This document shows positions 25,670 through 34,498 of a DNA stretch of 39,584 nucleotides, one piece after another; the first letter of the stretch is position 1; each line of letters starts with the position of its first letter. The stretch is from TMED-70 sp036164085 (lineage in GTDB: Bacteria > Chloroflexota > Dehalococcoidia > Lucifugimonadales > Lucifugimonadaceae): assembly GCA_036164085.1 (NCBI GenBank), contig JAYZJV010000015.1:1-39584 (forward strand), in the 5' to 3' direction. The notes under the pieces are model-generated. The model was not told the DNA's origin, searched no databases, and was given only the letters and a program-made list of their open reading frames with translations. The position numbers and the translations under genes are program-made.

Positions 25670-27304
25670 TCACTCCATTTTGGAGCCAACAAACTTTGAG
25701 ATGGCTCTAGCAGTTGGATCAGTATGTACATTAACTATTGAAGGAAGCCCAGAATCTATAGCTCTTTCAATTGCAGGTGTAATATCATCAGGTTTTTCAA
25801 CTAGTTCTCCATATCCTCCCATAGACTCAGCAATTAAATCAAACCTAGTAAAACCGAGTTCTCTGCCTGGTTTTCTGATCCCTTCTACTCTTGCCGTCCA
25901 TCCTTCATTATTAGAAACTACTACTACAATAGGTAAATTATGTCTAACAGCCGTGTCAAAATCCTGAATATTCATCCCTAAAGATCCATCACCATGTAAA
26001 GAGAATACAGTGCTTTTTGGTTTTGCAATTTTAGCTCCAATAGCATATGGTAAGCCTACTCCCATGCATCCAGTTGGTCCAGAATTTATAGAATGACCTG
26101 GTAAAAATGCAGGTATGCTTTGTCTACCGTAATGAAGTATTTCATTCCCATCAATAGTTATAATTGAATTTTTATCCATAATTTCTCGAAGCTCTTTACA
26201 TAGTCTCAACGGGTGAATTGGCATTTGATTAGAGTTTTCAAGAGGTTGAACTCTTTCTATTCTAGATTTTTCCAAATCAGATAAATTTTCTCTCCATTTT
26301 TCCCACTTAGCAGATTTTAAGTTTTGTTTATTGAACTCATCGTTTAATTGTCTTATTACTTTTTTGCAATCTCCAACTATGCCCAAACTAACATTTCTAT
26401 TGTGAGCTATTTCTTCTTCTAGAATATCTACTTGGATTATTTTTGCATCTGGGTTAATTCTATTTCCGTAGGTCATAATCCAATTAAATCTTGTTCCTAG
26501 AACAATTACTAAATCTGTTTCTCTAAATGCGCTTGATCTAGCTGCTGGAAAAGAATATTCATGAGTATCTGAAACAACTCCTCTTGACATTGGAGTAGTA
26601 TAAAAAGGAATTCCTGAATTATCAATAAATTCATTTAATTCTTCAGTAGCATCTGACCAAAATGTTCCTCCTCCTGCAAATATAATTGGAGAATTAGCAT
26701 TTGATAATAAATCTATTGTTTTTTTAATTAAATCATTGTCACCTGAAGGTCTAGAGCTTTGCTCCGATCTAGTTGCCAATGAAGATTCTTTTTCATTGAT
26801 TTTTTCATATAAAACATCTTCATTGCAATCAATGTACACAGGCCCTGGTCTTCCAGAAGTTGCTATCCTAAATGCATGAGAAATTACTTGAGGATATTGT
26901 GCTGCCGAAGTTGGTCTGAATGTTGCTTTAGAAACCTTTTCAAAAATAGATACTTGATCAATTTCTTGAAACCCTCCTCTGTAAAAATCTTTTATAGGTC
27001 CTGCACCCCCTAAAGTTATCATTGGAGCACAATCAATAAAAGCGTTATATTGGCCTGTAAGTAAATTCAAAGTCCCAGGTCCCGATGCAGCTGTGGTTAC
27101 TCCTGGTTTCCTTGTTACTCTAGAATATCCATGAGCAGCCATTGCAGCTGCTTGTTCGTGTCTAAAATCATATGTTTTAATACCAAGATCTTCAGAATTA
27201 TTGATTATTTCATAATTTGGGCCACCCATTAAATAAAATAGGCATTCGGTATTTTCTTCTTTTAAGGTTCTAGCTAATAAATATGAACCGTCAACTTCTG
27301 GCAT
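25670..27304 (-). CDS. TPP-dependent enzyme, 2-hydroxyacyl-CoA lyase/oxalyl-CoA decarboxylase-like
   Basis: 544 residues with the three acetolactate-synthase-type domains. Catalytic Glu50 in RHEQAAAM; SGPGTLN; FQEIDQ; central-domain LGTRFNW and IIQVDI, which resemble oxalyl-CoA decarboxylase and 2-hydroxyacyl-CoA lyase; TPP motif HGDGSLG starting at His437 with the closing Asn pair about 28 residues on. These enzymes cleave or decarboxylate 2-hydroxyacyl- or oxalyl-CoA, but sulfoacetaldehyde acetyltransferase and glyoxylate carboligase share the fold. GGAGAA precedes the ATG. Downstream of an M42 peptidase and upstream of a thioredoxin in one operon. Confidence 0.85.
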   Translation of the reverse strand: MPEVDGSYLLARTLKEENTECLFYLMGGPNYEIINNSEDLGIKTYDFRHEQAAAMAAHGYSRVTRKPGVTTAASGPGTLNLLTGQYNAFIDCAPMITLGGAGPIKDFYRGGFQEIDQVSIFEKVSKATFRPTSAAQYPQVISHAFRIATSGRPGPVYIDCNEDVLYEKINEKESSLATRSEQSSRPSGDNDLIKKTIDLLSNANSPIIFAGGGTFWSDATEELNEFIDNSGIPFYTTPMSRGVVSDTHEYSFPAARSSAFRETDLVIVLGTRFNWIMTYGNRINPDAKIIQVDILEEEIAHNRNVSLGIVGDCKKVIRQLNDEFNKQNLKSAKWEKWRENLSDLEKSRIERVQPLENSNQMPIHPLRLCKELREIMDKNSIITIDGNEILHYGRQSIPAFLPGHSINSGPTGCMGVGLPYAIGAKIAKPKSTVFSLHGDGSLGMNIQDFDTAVRHNLPIVVVVSNNEGWTARVEGIRKPGRELGFTRFDLIAESMGGYGELVEKPDDITPAIERAIDSGLPSIVNVHTDPTARAISKFVGSKME

Positions 27305-27312
27305 TATTTCTC

Positions 27313-28425
27313 CTAACCTAACTCTAATCTTTGTGATTCATCTGGAATTTCAATAAGGCTTTTATAATAATCATTATTTTCTACGATATCCAAATTTCCT
27401 ACTTTTGTCATGATATTTAGTGCATTTTGATAATCAGTGATACTTATTCTTTCAGGTTCTACACTTCCATTCTCATTAGCATTGTGCCAATTAATTAATG
27501 GTAGTGATATTCCTGTTACTTTATAGCCAAAAGCGGAAAATGCAGTAGCTTCACAACCTCCCAAACTCATCAATTGTCTTTGAAATTTAAATCTACTATC
27601 TTCTTTAACCAATTCTGTAACCGCCGAAAGCAAAATTATTTCTCCAGAATTATCAAAAGTAGATGCTCTATCTCCTGTTCGAATGATTGGCCCAGATCCA
27701 GAAATTGCACCTGGTAATTCACTACTTGTTTCTACTGATACAATTATAGAATCTTTTGAAATCCTATCGCTTTTAGCAATTAGCCTTGCGCCTAATAACC
27801 CAACTTCTTCTGCTCTAGAAAATATAGCTCTAATGGAATATTTTACTTTTGTATCTCTAAGAATATTTAGAGTTTCTAATATCAACGAACAGCCAGCTAA
27901 ATCATCTGCCACAGGGGTAATAATTTGGTTATCTTGTATTTTAGGATTAGGTAAATCAAACACAGCAGGTAAAGGTAGATTTTTTTCATCGATATCAGTT
28001 TCTATTAAAACAAATTCTTTATTTAGCCACCTGTCAGATCTTTTAAATCTAAAATCATTAGAATTAGGCTCTTCATGAGAAATGAGTTTTCCTTTTATAT
28101 CATCATCACTGCTTAATACTTTTACTTTTGCATTTTCTGAATCACAAAGTTTCGGTAAACCTCCTAAAGTTTTTGCTTTGTATAAGTTTTCATCTACTTT
28201 TTCAAGTATTTCAAATCCAGGATGATCCATATGAGAAATATAAACAATTTCTCTATCGGTCTCCCCTTCTAATAGTACTTCTATATTACCCCATTTATCT
28301 TCAAAGAATTCCAAATTGAATTCTTTCAATTTTGTTTTGACAAAATTCGAAACTAAATTCTCGTAAAATGATGTTGTGGGTATGTTAGAAAGTTCTAAAA
28401 ATATTGATAAATCTGACTTTTTCAT
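27313..28425 (-). CDS. M42 family metallopeptidase (tetrahedral aminopeptidase-like)
   Basis: 370 residues. The dinuclear metal site is complete: HMDHPG with His65, VADDLAG with Asp174/175 (bridging), RAEEVG with Glu206/207 (general base and ligand), VETS with Glu232, and a late NWHN histidine. The family forms dodecameric aminopeptidases in archaea and bacteria; some members are annotated as endoglucanases without good evidence. Start uncertain: TTG at 28434 or ATG at 28425; the ATG is chosen although neither has an SD. First gene of the operon running to 25171. Confidence 0.85.
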   Translation of the reverse strand: MKKSDLSIFLELSNIPTTSFYENLVSNFVKTKLKEFNLEFFEDKWGNIEVLLEGETDREIVYISHMDHPGFEILEKVDENLYKAKTLGGLPKLCDSENAKVKVLSSDDDIKGKLISHEEPNSNDFRFKRSDRWLNKEFVLIETDIDEKNLPLPAVFDLPNPKIQDNQIITPVADDLAGCSLILETLNILRDTKVKYSIRAIFSRAEEVGLLGARLIAKSDRISKDSIIVSVETSSELPGAISGSGPIIRTGDRASTFDNSGEIILLSAVTELVKEDSRFKFQRQLMSLGGCEATAFSAFGYKVTGISLPLINWHNANENGSVEPERISITDYQNALNIMTKVGNLDIVENNDYYKSLIEIPDESQRLELG

Positions 28426-28567
28426 TTTTTGCAAATTTGAAAAAAAGAGTAAAACTCTAATTTTTTCTTATTAATGATCATTCCTTTTTTTTAATTATTT
28501 TATACGATAAAGCAAAATATTAATAAAATTTGATTATAGATAGAAAGATTTTTGAAAGGATTTTCAG

Positions 28568-29590
28568 ATGGCTAAATATAAGGTGGTCTTTTTAGGCCCA
28601 GAAGATGACAAACTTGAATATGAGCAAGCTGAAATGGCTGATCTTGATGTGGAATTTGTAAAGGCAAATCCAAAATCTGAAGGTGAAGCCATGGAAGTTG
28701 TGAAGGATGCTGATGCAATTTTAAATAGAGCAGGATGGGGAAGTGAGCAATTTATAAAATCTACCAACCAATGTAAGGTTTTAGCAGTTTATTCTCATGG
28801 GTTTAATCATATCGATGCTGAAGCAGCAACAGAACACGGAATGATGATAACAAATGGTGCAGGTATGTGTGCTGAAGAAGTTTCTAATCAAGCGGTGGCA
28901 TTTACTCTAGCACTAAATAGACAAGTAGTACAATATACTCTTCAACTAAGAGATGGAGGTAAATGGGATGGTAGTGAATTCAGTCCTATAGAACCTCTGG
29001 ATGAACAAACCGTTGGAATTATAGGATTTGGAAATATTGGACGACAAATAGCTAGAAAGCTTGGTGGATGGAGAATGAATACTATTGTTTATGATCCTTA
29101 TTGCCCTCCATGGTTAATTAAGGAATATGGAGTTGAGCAAGTTTGGGAGTTGAATGATATTTTTAAACAATCTGACTATGTAATAACAATTGTTCCTTTA
29201 AATCCTGAAACACACCATATGATTGGAAAAGAACAATTTGATTTAATGAAAAAAGATGCTTTTTTCATTAATGTTTGTAGGGGTGCAGTTGTAAAAGAAA
29301 CAGAATTGATCGATGCATTAAATAACAAAAAATTTAGAGGAGCAGGTTTAGATGTTTTTGAACAAGAACCAGCAGATCCTAAAAACCCATTGTTTTATAT
29401 GCCAAATGTAATAGTGGCTCCTCATATAGCAGGTCAATCAACTAGGTCAGCTTGGCTTTCTAGAAGGAGAGCTTCTCAACAAGTAGCTGCTGTTTTAAGA
29501 GGCGAAAGACCGACTGCATTACAAAATCCAGCTGTAACAGCAAAAGTTGAAATGATGAAGTCTATGCCAGCTTCTAAACCAAAACTTTAG
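28568..29590 (+). CDS. D-isomer-specific 2-hydroxyacid dehydrogenase
   Basis: 340 residues. NAD-binding GFGNIG (153-158), catalytic Arg238 (CRGA), Glu267 (EQEP) and His286 (APHIAG) are in the canonical order. It interconverts a D-2-hydroxy acid and a 2-oxo acid with NAD(P)H. It could be a phosphoglycerate- or glyoxylate-type dehydrogenase; the operon context with enolase paralogue 3 suggests a sugar-derived 2-hydroxy acid (inference). GAAAGGATT provides a ribosome-binding site in a 130-base divergent spacer. Confidence 0.88.
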   Translation: MAKYKVVFLGPEDDKLEYEQAEMADLDVEFVKANPKSEGEAMEVVKDADAILNRAGWGSEQFIKSTNQCKVLAVYSHGFNHIDAEAATEHGMMITNGAGMCAEEVSNQAVAFTLALNRQVVQYTLQLRDGGKWDGSEFSPIEPLDEQTVGIIGFGNIGRQIARKLGGWRMNTIVYDPYCPPWLIKEYGVEQVWELNDIFKQSDYVITIVPLNPETHHMIGKEQFDLMKKDAFFINVCRGAVVKETELIDALNNKKFRGAGLDVFEQEPADPKNPLFYMPNVIVAPHIAGQSTRSAWLSRRRASQQVAAVLRGERPTALQNPAVTAKVEMMKSMPASKPKL

Positions 29591-29599
29591 GGGAAATTT

Positions 29600-30811
29600 T
29601 TGAAAAATCCAGTAATTGAACAAATTACTACTCTTAGAAACCCAAACTATCCAAAAATAGTTTGGGTTATTGTGAAAACTACTGATGGTTTAAAAGGCAT
29701 TGGTGAAACTTCTTATGATCCAGACACAGTAGAAGCATTTATACAAGGAGAAGGATCAGATTATCTATTAGGAAAAGACCCATCAAGTATAGACTTACAT
29801 TGGGAAAAATTGTCTAAAGTAGGATCTCATATAAAATTAGGAAACTCCGGTGAAATGAGAGGTTTGTCTGCTTTAGATATGGCTCTTTGGGATATAAAAG
29901 CTCGAAAATACAAAGTTCCTCTATATGAACTTATAGGAGGGTTATCAAGGGATAAGATTAAAGTTTATAACACATGTGCAGGATATTCTTACGGGGTGAA
30001 TAGGAAAGGATCAAAACTTCCAGGAGAAATAGATCATAAATCAGATCAGCCATACGAAGACCAATTCGCTTTTATAAATGACCCTGAAGGATTAGCAGAA
30101 AGTCTTCTATCAGAAGGATATTCTGCAATGAAAATTTGGCCTTTTGATCAATTCGTTCCAAACAATGATGGAAATATGATTGACCTAGAAGAATTAGAAA
30201 AAGGAACTGAACCTTTTAGGATAATAAGAGAAAAATTTAAAAACAAAATGGAAATCATGCTTGAACTACACTCTTTCTGGAATTTGCCTTCTGCAATAAG
30301 AATTGCAAAATCAGTTGAAAAATATAATCCTTTTTGGATAGAAGACCCTATCCCAATGGATAATTTTGATACATTATATCAATTTAAGAAGTCTACTAGT
30401 ATCCCCACAACAGCATCAGAAACAGTTACAACTAGGTGGCAATTTAGAGAAATGTTTGAAAAAAGAGCTGTTTCGATTTGCATGTTTGATATTTCATGGG
30501 TTGGTGGATTATCAGAAGCTAAAAAGGTTTCAACAATGGCAGAAGCTTATAATTTGCCCATCGCAACTCATGACTGCGTTGGTCCTGTAACTCTTGCATT
30601 TTCCGTTCAATTATCCCTAAATGCACCGAATACAATAATTCAAGAAACAGTCAGAGCATTTAATAATACATGGTATCAAGAAATTGCAAGCAATCTTCCT
30701 GACATAAGAAATGGATATGCATATGCAACCTCTGAAATTGGCTGCGGTATAACTTTATCAGAAAGTTTTACAGAGAATGAACTTACCAATAAAAAATATA
30801 GATCACTTTAG
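29600..30811 (+). CDS. Enolase superfamily protein (paralogue 3, E-x-H variant)
   Basis: 403 residues. Barrel motifs: K-x-W at Lys178/Trp180, E-x-H at Glu222/His224 where most members have Asp as first metal ligand, IEDP with Glu248, ASET with Glu274, Asp297 and His324 (THD) as dyad. It is of the mandelate racemase type and likely an acid-sugar dehydratase, but the ligand set differs from paralogues 1 and 2. The start is a TTG at 29600 preceded by GGGGAAAT; no ATG gives a full capping domain. Nine bases after the D-2-hydroxyacid dehydrogenase. Confidence 0.87.
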   Translation: MKNPVIEQITTLRNPNYPKIVWVIVKTTDGLKGIGETSYDPDTVEAFIQGEGSDYLLGKDPSSIDLHWEKLSKVGSHIKLGNSGEMRGLSALDMALWDIKARKYKVPLYELIGGLSRDKIKVYNTCAGYSYGVNRKGSKLPGEIDHKSDQPYEDQFAFINDPEGLAESLLSEGYSAMKIWPFDQFVPNNDGNMIDLEELEKGTEPFRIIREKFKNKMEIMLELHSFWNLPSAIRIAKSVEKYNPFWIEDPIPMDNFDTLYQFKKSTSIPTTASETVTTRWQFREMFEKRAVSICMFDISWVGGLSEAKKVSTMAEAYNLPIATHDCVGPVTLAFSVQLSLNAPNTIIQETVRAFNNTWYQEIASNLPDIRNGYAYATSEIGCGITLSESFTENELTNKKYRSL

Positions 30812-30820
30812 GAGAGAATT

Positions 30821-31519
30821 ATGACAAAAATAGCTGATGCAATTCAATTGTTTAATTGCCCTGGACCAAAGCCCAATGGGTTGCAAGCAACTAAAGAAGG
30901 ATTATGGGTTATCGACCAAGGAAACAACTATGCTTATTTATTAGATTGGAATGGTGGTAAAGTAATTAAATCTTTTGAAACAGAAACTGATAAATCATCA
31001 GGAATAACCATTGATGATAGTGGAAATTTATGGGTAGCTTCTACTTATAATTGTAAAATTTATAAAATTGATTCAAATTCTGGAAAAACTATAGAGATTT
31101 TTGAATCCCCTGGCCAAGGAATGAATGCTACAAGAGAACATGAATCAAAAAATTACCAAAATACTGGAGACCATGGATTAGAATGGAAAGATGGATTGCT
31201 TTATGTTGCCTCGCCTCCCTCGCAATATATACATGTAATGGATCCAGTAAATTGGGTTGAAAAAAGTAAAACGAAAGTTCCAGGTTATAGAGTTCATGGC
31301 ATTGCTTGGGCTGAAGAAGAAGGAAAAATTTGGGTTGCAGATACAGCTATGGGAGTAGTTTCAAAAATCAGGTTATCAGATGGAAGGGTTTATGACGCAT
31401 TCAGAGTCTCCGATCCAGTACAAGTACATGGAATGACCATTAAAGACAATGTTTTATGGTATTGTGACGACAGAAGGCCTATAGGAATTTTAGACGTAAG
31501 CATGGAACCAGACTTCTAA
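30821..31519 (+). CDS. Beta-propeller protein, SMP-30/gluconolactonase or NHL-like
   Basis: 232 residues with repeated propeller strands (GLWVIDQGN, NLWVASTYN, LLYVASPPS, KIWVADTAM, VLWYCDDRR). No signal peptide, so cytoplasmic. Short for a six-bladed propeller; four to five repeats are visible. Lactonases of this fold open aldonolactones, which would fit upstream of an enolase-type dehydratase in the same operon, but their metal ligands cannot be assigned confidently here. GGAGAG precedes the ATG. Confidence 0.7.
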   Translation: MTKIADAIQLFNCPGPKPNGLQATKEGLWVIDQGNNYAYLLDWNGGKVIKSFETETDKSSGITIDDSGNLWVASTYNCKIYKIDSNSGKTIEIFESPGQGMNATREHESKNYQNTGDHGLEWKDGLLYVASPPSQYIHVMDPVNWVEKSKTKVPGYRVHGIAWAEEEGKIWVADTAMGVVSKIRLSDGRVYDAFRVSDPVQVHGMTIKDNVLWYCDDRRPIGILDVSMEPDF

Positions 31520-31520
31520 T

Positions 31521-32570
31521 ATGAAAAAAAATCAAGGAAAAGTAATGACTGTACTGGGCCCTATTGAGCCCAATGAAGTAGGTAATACTACTACTCATGA
31601 TCATATAATTATAGATTTTAATGCAATTTTGACTGAACCAATTGATAAAAATGATCTTAAAAAAATGGAAGAAAAAATCAGCATAAATAACTTAGGTTGG
31701 GTTAGATTTAATTGGGCTTCTTCAAAAGATAATTTGATTTACAATGATGTCTCAAATGCCTGTGATGAATTAGTTCACTATAAAAAATCCGGAGGTAAAA
31801 CAATAGTAGATGTAACTAATATTGGACTAGGCAGAGATCCCAAAAAATTAAAATCAATAAGTTCTAAAACAGGAATAAATATAGTTATGGGATCAGGATT
31901 TTATGTTGAATTAGCGCAAAAAAAGAATTACACCCAAGATGGAATAGAATCTTTGTTCGAATCAATAATGAAAGACATTACTATTGGTGCAGATGAGTCT
32001 GATATTAAATCTGGGATTATTGGTGAAGTAGGTTGTTCATGGCCATGGACAGAAAACGAAAAAACTTCAATGGAAGCTTCTGTTGTAGCTCACAAAACAA
32101 CTGGATTACCTTTACTTATACATCCAGGTAGAGATCAATATGCGCCTTTAGAAATAATAAGCCATATAGATAAATTAGGCGCTAATTTAAATAATGTAGT
32201 AATGGGTCATATCGATAGAACGATTTTTGATTATTCAATTTTAAAAGAAACGGCAGAAACAGGAGTGTATTTAAATCTGGATTTATGGGGTCACGACAGT
32301 CCGTATTATCCTTTAGCACCAGAAACTTATATGCCTGGAGACCATGAAAGAATAAATATGGTTGAATACCTAATAAACAATGGGTTTGAAGATAAAATTT
32401 TATTGGCTCACGATATATGTACAAAACATAGATTGAAAAAATATGGCGGACACGGTTTTGATCATTTATTAAAAAGAATTGTACCATGGATGAAAATGCG
32501 TGGAATAGATGGCAGAATAATCGAAAAAATGATGATAGCAAATCCAACAAATATGCTTACAATTAAATAA
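31521..32570 (+). CDS. Phosphotriesterase-family (PTE-like) metal hydrolase, probable lactonase
   Basis: 349 residues. Amidohydrolase superfamily barrel: THDHI with His26/His28, IIGEVG with Glu169 in the place of the bridging carboxylated lysine, LIHPG with His201, GHID with His230, and LLAHD with the catalytic Asp298. Glu as bridging ligand is known from the phosphotriesterase homology proteins, whose relatives include lactonases acting on sugar lactones and phosphorylated lactones. Phosphotriester hydrolysis is therefore not implied. One base after the propeller gene and one base overlapping the lipoprotein gene. Confidence 0.85.
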   Translation: MKKNQGKVMTVLGPIEPNEVGNTTTHDHIIIDFNAILTEPIDKNDLKKMEEKISINNLGWVRFNWASSKDNLIYNDVSNACDELVHYKKSGGKTIVDVTNIGLGRDPKKLKSISSKTGINIVMGSGFYVELAQKKNYTQDGIESLFESIMKDITIGADESDIKSGIIGEVGCSWPWTENEKTSMEASVVAHKTTGLPLLIHPGRDQYAPLEIISHIDKLGANLNNVVMGHIDRTIFDYSILKETAETGVYLNLDLWGHDSPYYPLAPETYMPGDHERINMVEYLINNGFEDKILLAHDICTKHRLKKYGGHGFDHLLKRIVPWMKMRGIDGRIIEKMMIANPTNMLTIK

Positions 32571-33397
32571 TGAAAAAATTAATTTTAATATTTTTATTTT
32601 CTATATTAGTTAATTGCTCCACAGCTTCTCAAGAAAATCTTATCTCTCTGTTCGTAATAACTGAAGATTTAGAATTAGGCGAAAATAGAGTTGTCCTAAC
32701 AATTCTAGACGAAAACGGGAATACATTAACCAATGATTTGAAATTTTATTATAAAAAAATAGAAGCAAAAACAAAACAAGAAATAAAAAACAAAACCATC
32801 TCCAATTGGCCTCCAAATAGAAAGGTTTTTATTACCAAAATTGATTTTGATGAAATTGGATACTGGGAAATTATAGTTGAGGCAGGAAGTAAGAAAGCTA
32901 AGGCAACTATAAACATTAAAGAAAACTCAAAAACATTATCAATAGGCGAATCGATAGAACCAATATTTACACCATCACTAAGCGATTATAATCTTTCTGA
33001 GATTACAACTGACATTAATCCCAATACTAATCTTTACCAGTACAGTCTTGACAAAGCATTGCTTGAACAAAAACCTATTTTTATAACTTTTTCTACTCCA
33101 GGATTATGTGTTACTGGAACATGTTCACCACAGCTAGAAGAACTAAAAAAAATCTCAAATAATTACAATGAAGTTATTATAATTCATGTTGAAATATGGA
33201 AAAACTTTAAAGAAGTTATGCAAAAAGGCGACTTGTCTTTAGGTATATTAAATGAGTCCGTAAAAACATTTGGGATTGAAACTGAACCCTGGACATTTTT
33301 AATAAGCAAAGGAGGAATAGTAAAAAACAGATATCAAGGTTTTGTAGAATATAAAGAACTAGAAAAAGATTTACAATTTATTATTGAAAATCAATGA
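32570..33397 (+). CDS. Thioredoxin-fold lipoprotein
   Basis: 275 residues. Signal peptide with lipobox LVNC, lipidation at Cys16. A middle beta-rich domain (about 25-118) is followed by a thioredoxin-like domain (about 155-275) with a C-x4-C pair, Cys180 and Cys185, in the usual active-site position, and TEPW before a cis-proline-like strand. The C-x4-C spacing differs from canonical C-x2-C. The first base overlaps the preceding stop (TAATG). An extracytoplasmic redox or folding role is inferred; why it belongs with a sugar-acid operon is unclear. Confidence 0.78.
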   Translation: MKKLILIFLFSILVNCSTASQENLISLFVITEDLELGENRVVLTILDENGNTLTNDLKFYYKKIEAKTKQEIKNKTISNWPPNRKVFITKIDFDEIGYWEIIVEAGSKKAKATINIKENSKTLSIGESIEPIFTPSLSDYNLSEITTDINPNTNLYQYSLDKALLEQKPIFITFSTPGLCVTGTCSPQLEELKKISNNYNEVIIIHVEIWKNFKEVMQKGDLSLGILNESVKTFGIETEPWTFLISKGGIVKNRYQGFVEYKELEKDLQFIIENQ

Positions 33398-33726
33398 GAA
33401 TGATCTGAAAATTCAAAATCAACAATCATATGTTTTGAATTTAATACATCGTATTTAATTCTAACTTTTTTACCTTCATCCATATGTGATTTAATATGAG
33501 AATATGTAAATTCTATATTGATATCTTCAAGCTTTTTATCTGATTTTATATAAAATTTTTGTTCATTATCTTTATTATGCAAAGTAATAGAACTAACAGA
33601 TTTCATCCCATTAGATAATGTAGTGTCAATATTCTTTATTCTCCCCTCATAAGTCAAATCATCCGAACAAGCTGAGAAAAGTAATGTAAGAATTATTAGA
33701 AATAAAATTAATTTATTTTTTAACAT
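33391..33726 (-). CDS. Small lipoprotein of unknown function
   Basis: 111 residues. Signal peptide with lipobox FSAC and lipidated Cys20, then a short beta-rich domain. No family recognised. It overlaps the TPR lipoprotein gene by 14 bases upstream and the convergent lipoprotein gene by seven bases at its stop. Confidence 0.7.
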   Translation of the reverse strand: MLKNKLILFLIILTLLFSACSDDLTYEGRIKNIDTTLSNGMKSVSSITLHNKDNEQKFYIKSDKKLEDINIEFTYSHIKSHMDEGKKVRIKYDVLNSKHMIVDFEFSDHSH

Positions 33727-34498
33727 CTTCTAAAATTTGTTTTGCCCTATCTATCATAGCTTGATTTCTGGGGTTTTTTGCAATTTCTATAGCTTCAAGT
33801 AGATCTTTTTCAGAATTCTCTAATTCACCAAAAGAATAAAATAATAAAGCTCTTTCTATAAAAAAAGCTGCAGCAGATCTATCCATTTCAATGGCCTTAT
33901 TAATAAGCTCCATTGATAGATTTAGATCTATGTCATATTCTCTATAACTTTTTGCCTTCCAATAATATATTGATGAATCTTCAGGCTCTAATTGGATTGC
34001 TCTTTCAAATAATACATCAGCCTGATCTAATAATCCTTTATTTGCCTTTACTGCAGCAGATACTACAATAGCTCTAACATCATTATTGTCAATTTCTAAA
34101 GCATAATTTGCGAAACGATCTGAAGCTTCAAAATCATCCATATAGTATAGTACCAAAGCTTTCTTAGAGTAGTGAGAGGAAATAGATGGATTAATTATTA
34201 TGGCCTTTTCCAAAAACTCCAAAGATTTGCTTAGATTTGATTGCATCATAGATGCATCAGCTAAGCCTTCCCATGCTTTTGAAAATTCTGGATCAATAAT
34301 AATTAATTTCTCGAAAGTTTTTTCTGCTTCCTTATATTTACCTTGATCACTAAATCTATTACCTTGAATATATAAATCTAACGACGCTTCAGGGGAATAT
34401 TCATAAGTTACTTCTTGAGTGTCAATTTCGTTGGATTTTTGAGAACAAGAGAAAATGAATAATAATAAAAATATGAAAATTAAATATTTTTTCATCAT
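33713..34498 (-). CDS. TPR-repeat lipoprotein
   Basis: 261 residues. Signal peptide with IFSC lipobox, then about six tetratricopeptide repeats (residues 40-250), recognisable by recurring A-x2-Y/F and G-x2-A/E spacing such as GKYKEAEKTFEKLIIIDPEF and LEFLEKAIIINP. Probably anchored on the outer face of the membrane as a protein-protein interaction scaffold. The start overlaps the holA stop by four bases (ATGA), so it is translationally coupled to it. Confidence 0.82.
   Translation of the reverse strand: MMKKYLIFIFLLLFIFSCSQKSNEIDTQEVTYEYSPEASLDLYIQGNRFSDQGKYKEAEKTFEKLIIIDPEFSKAWEGLADASMMQSNLSKSLEFLEKAIIINPSISSHYSKKALVLYYMDDFEASDRFANYALEIDNNDVRAIVVSAAVKANKGLLDQADVLFERAIQLEPEDSSIYYWKAKSYREYDIDLNLSMELINKAIEMDRSAAAFFIERALLFYSFGELENSEKDLLEAIEIAKNPRNQAMIDRAKQILEDVKK

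Noticed and set aside
28446..28458. Inverted repeat AGAGT-AAA-ACTCT flanked by A/T runs, resembling an intrinsic terminator or attenuator upstream of the M42 gene
   Set aside because: The stem is only five base pairs with a three-base loop and low G+C, and such repeats arise easily in AT-rich spacers.
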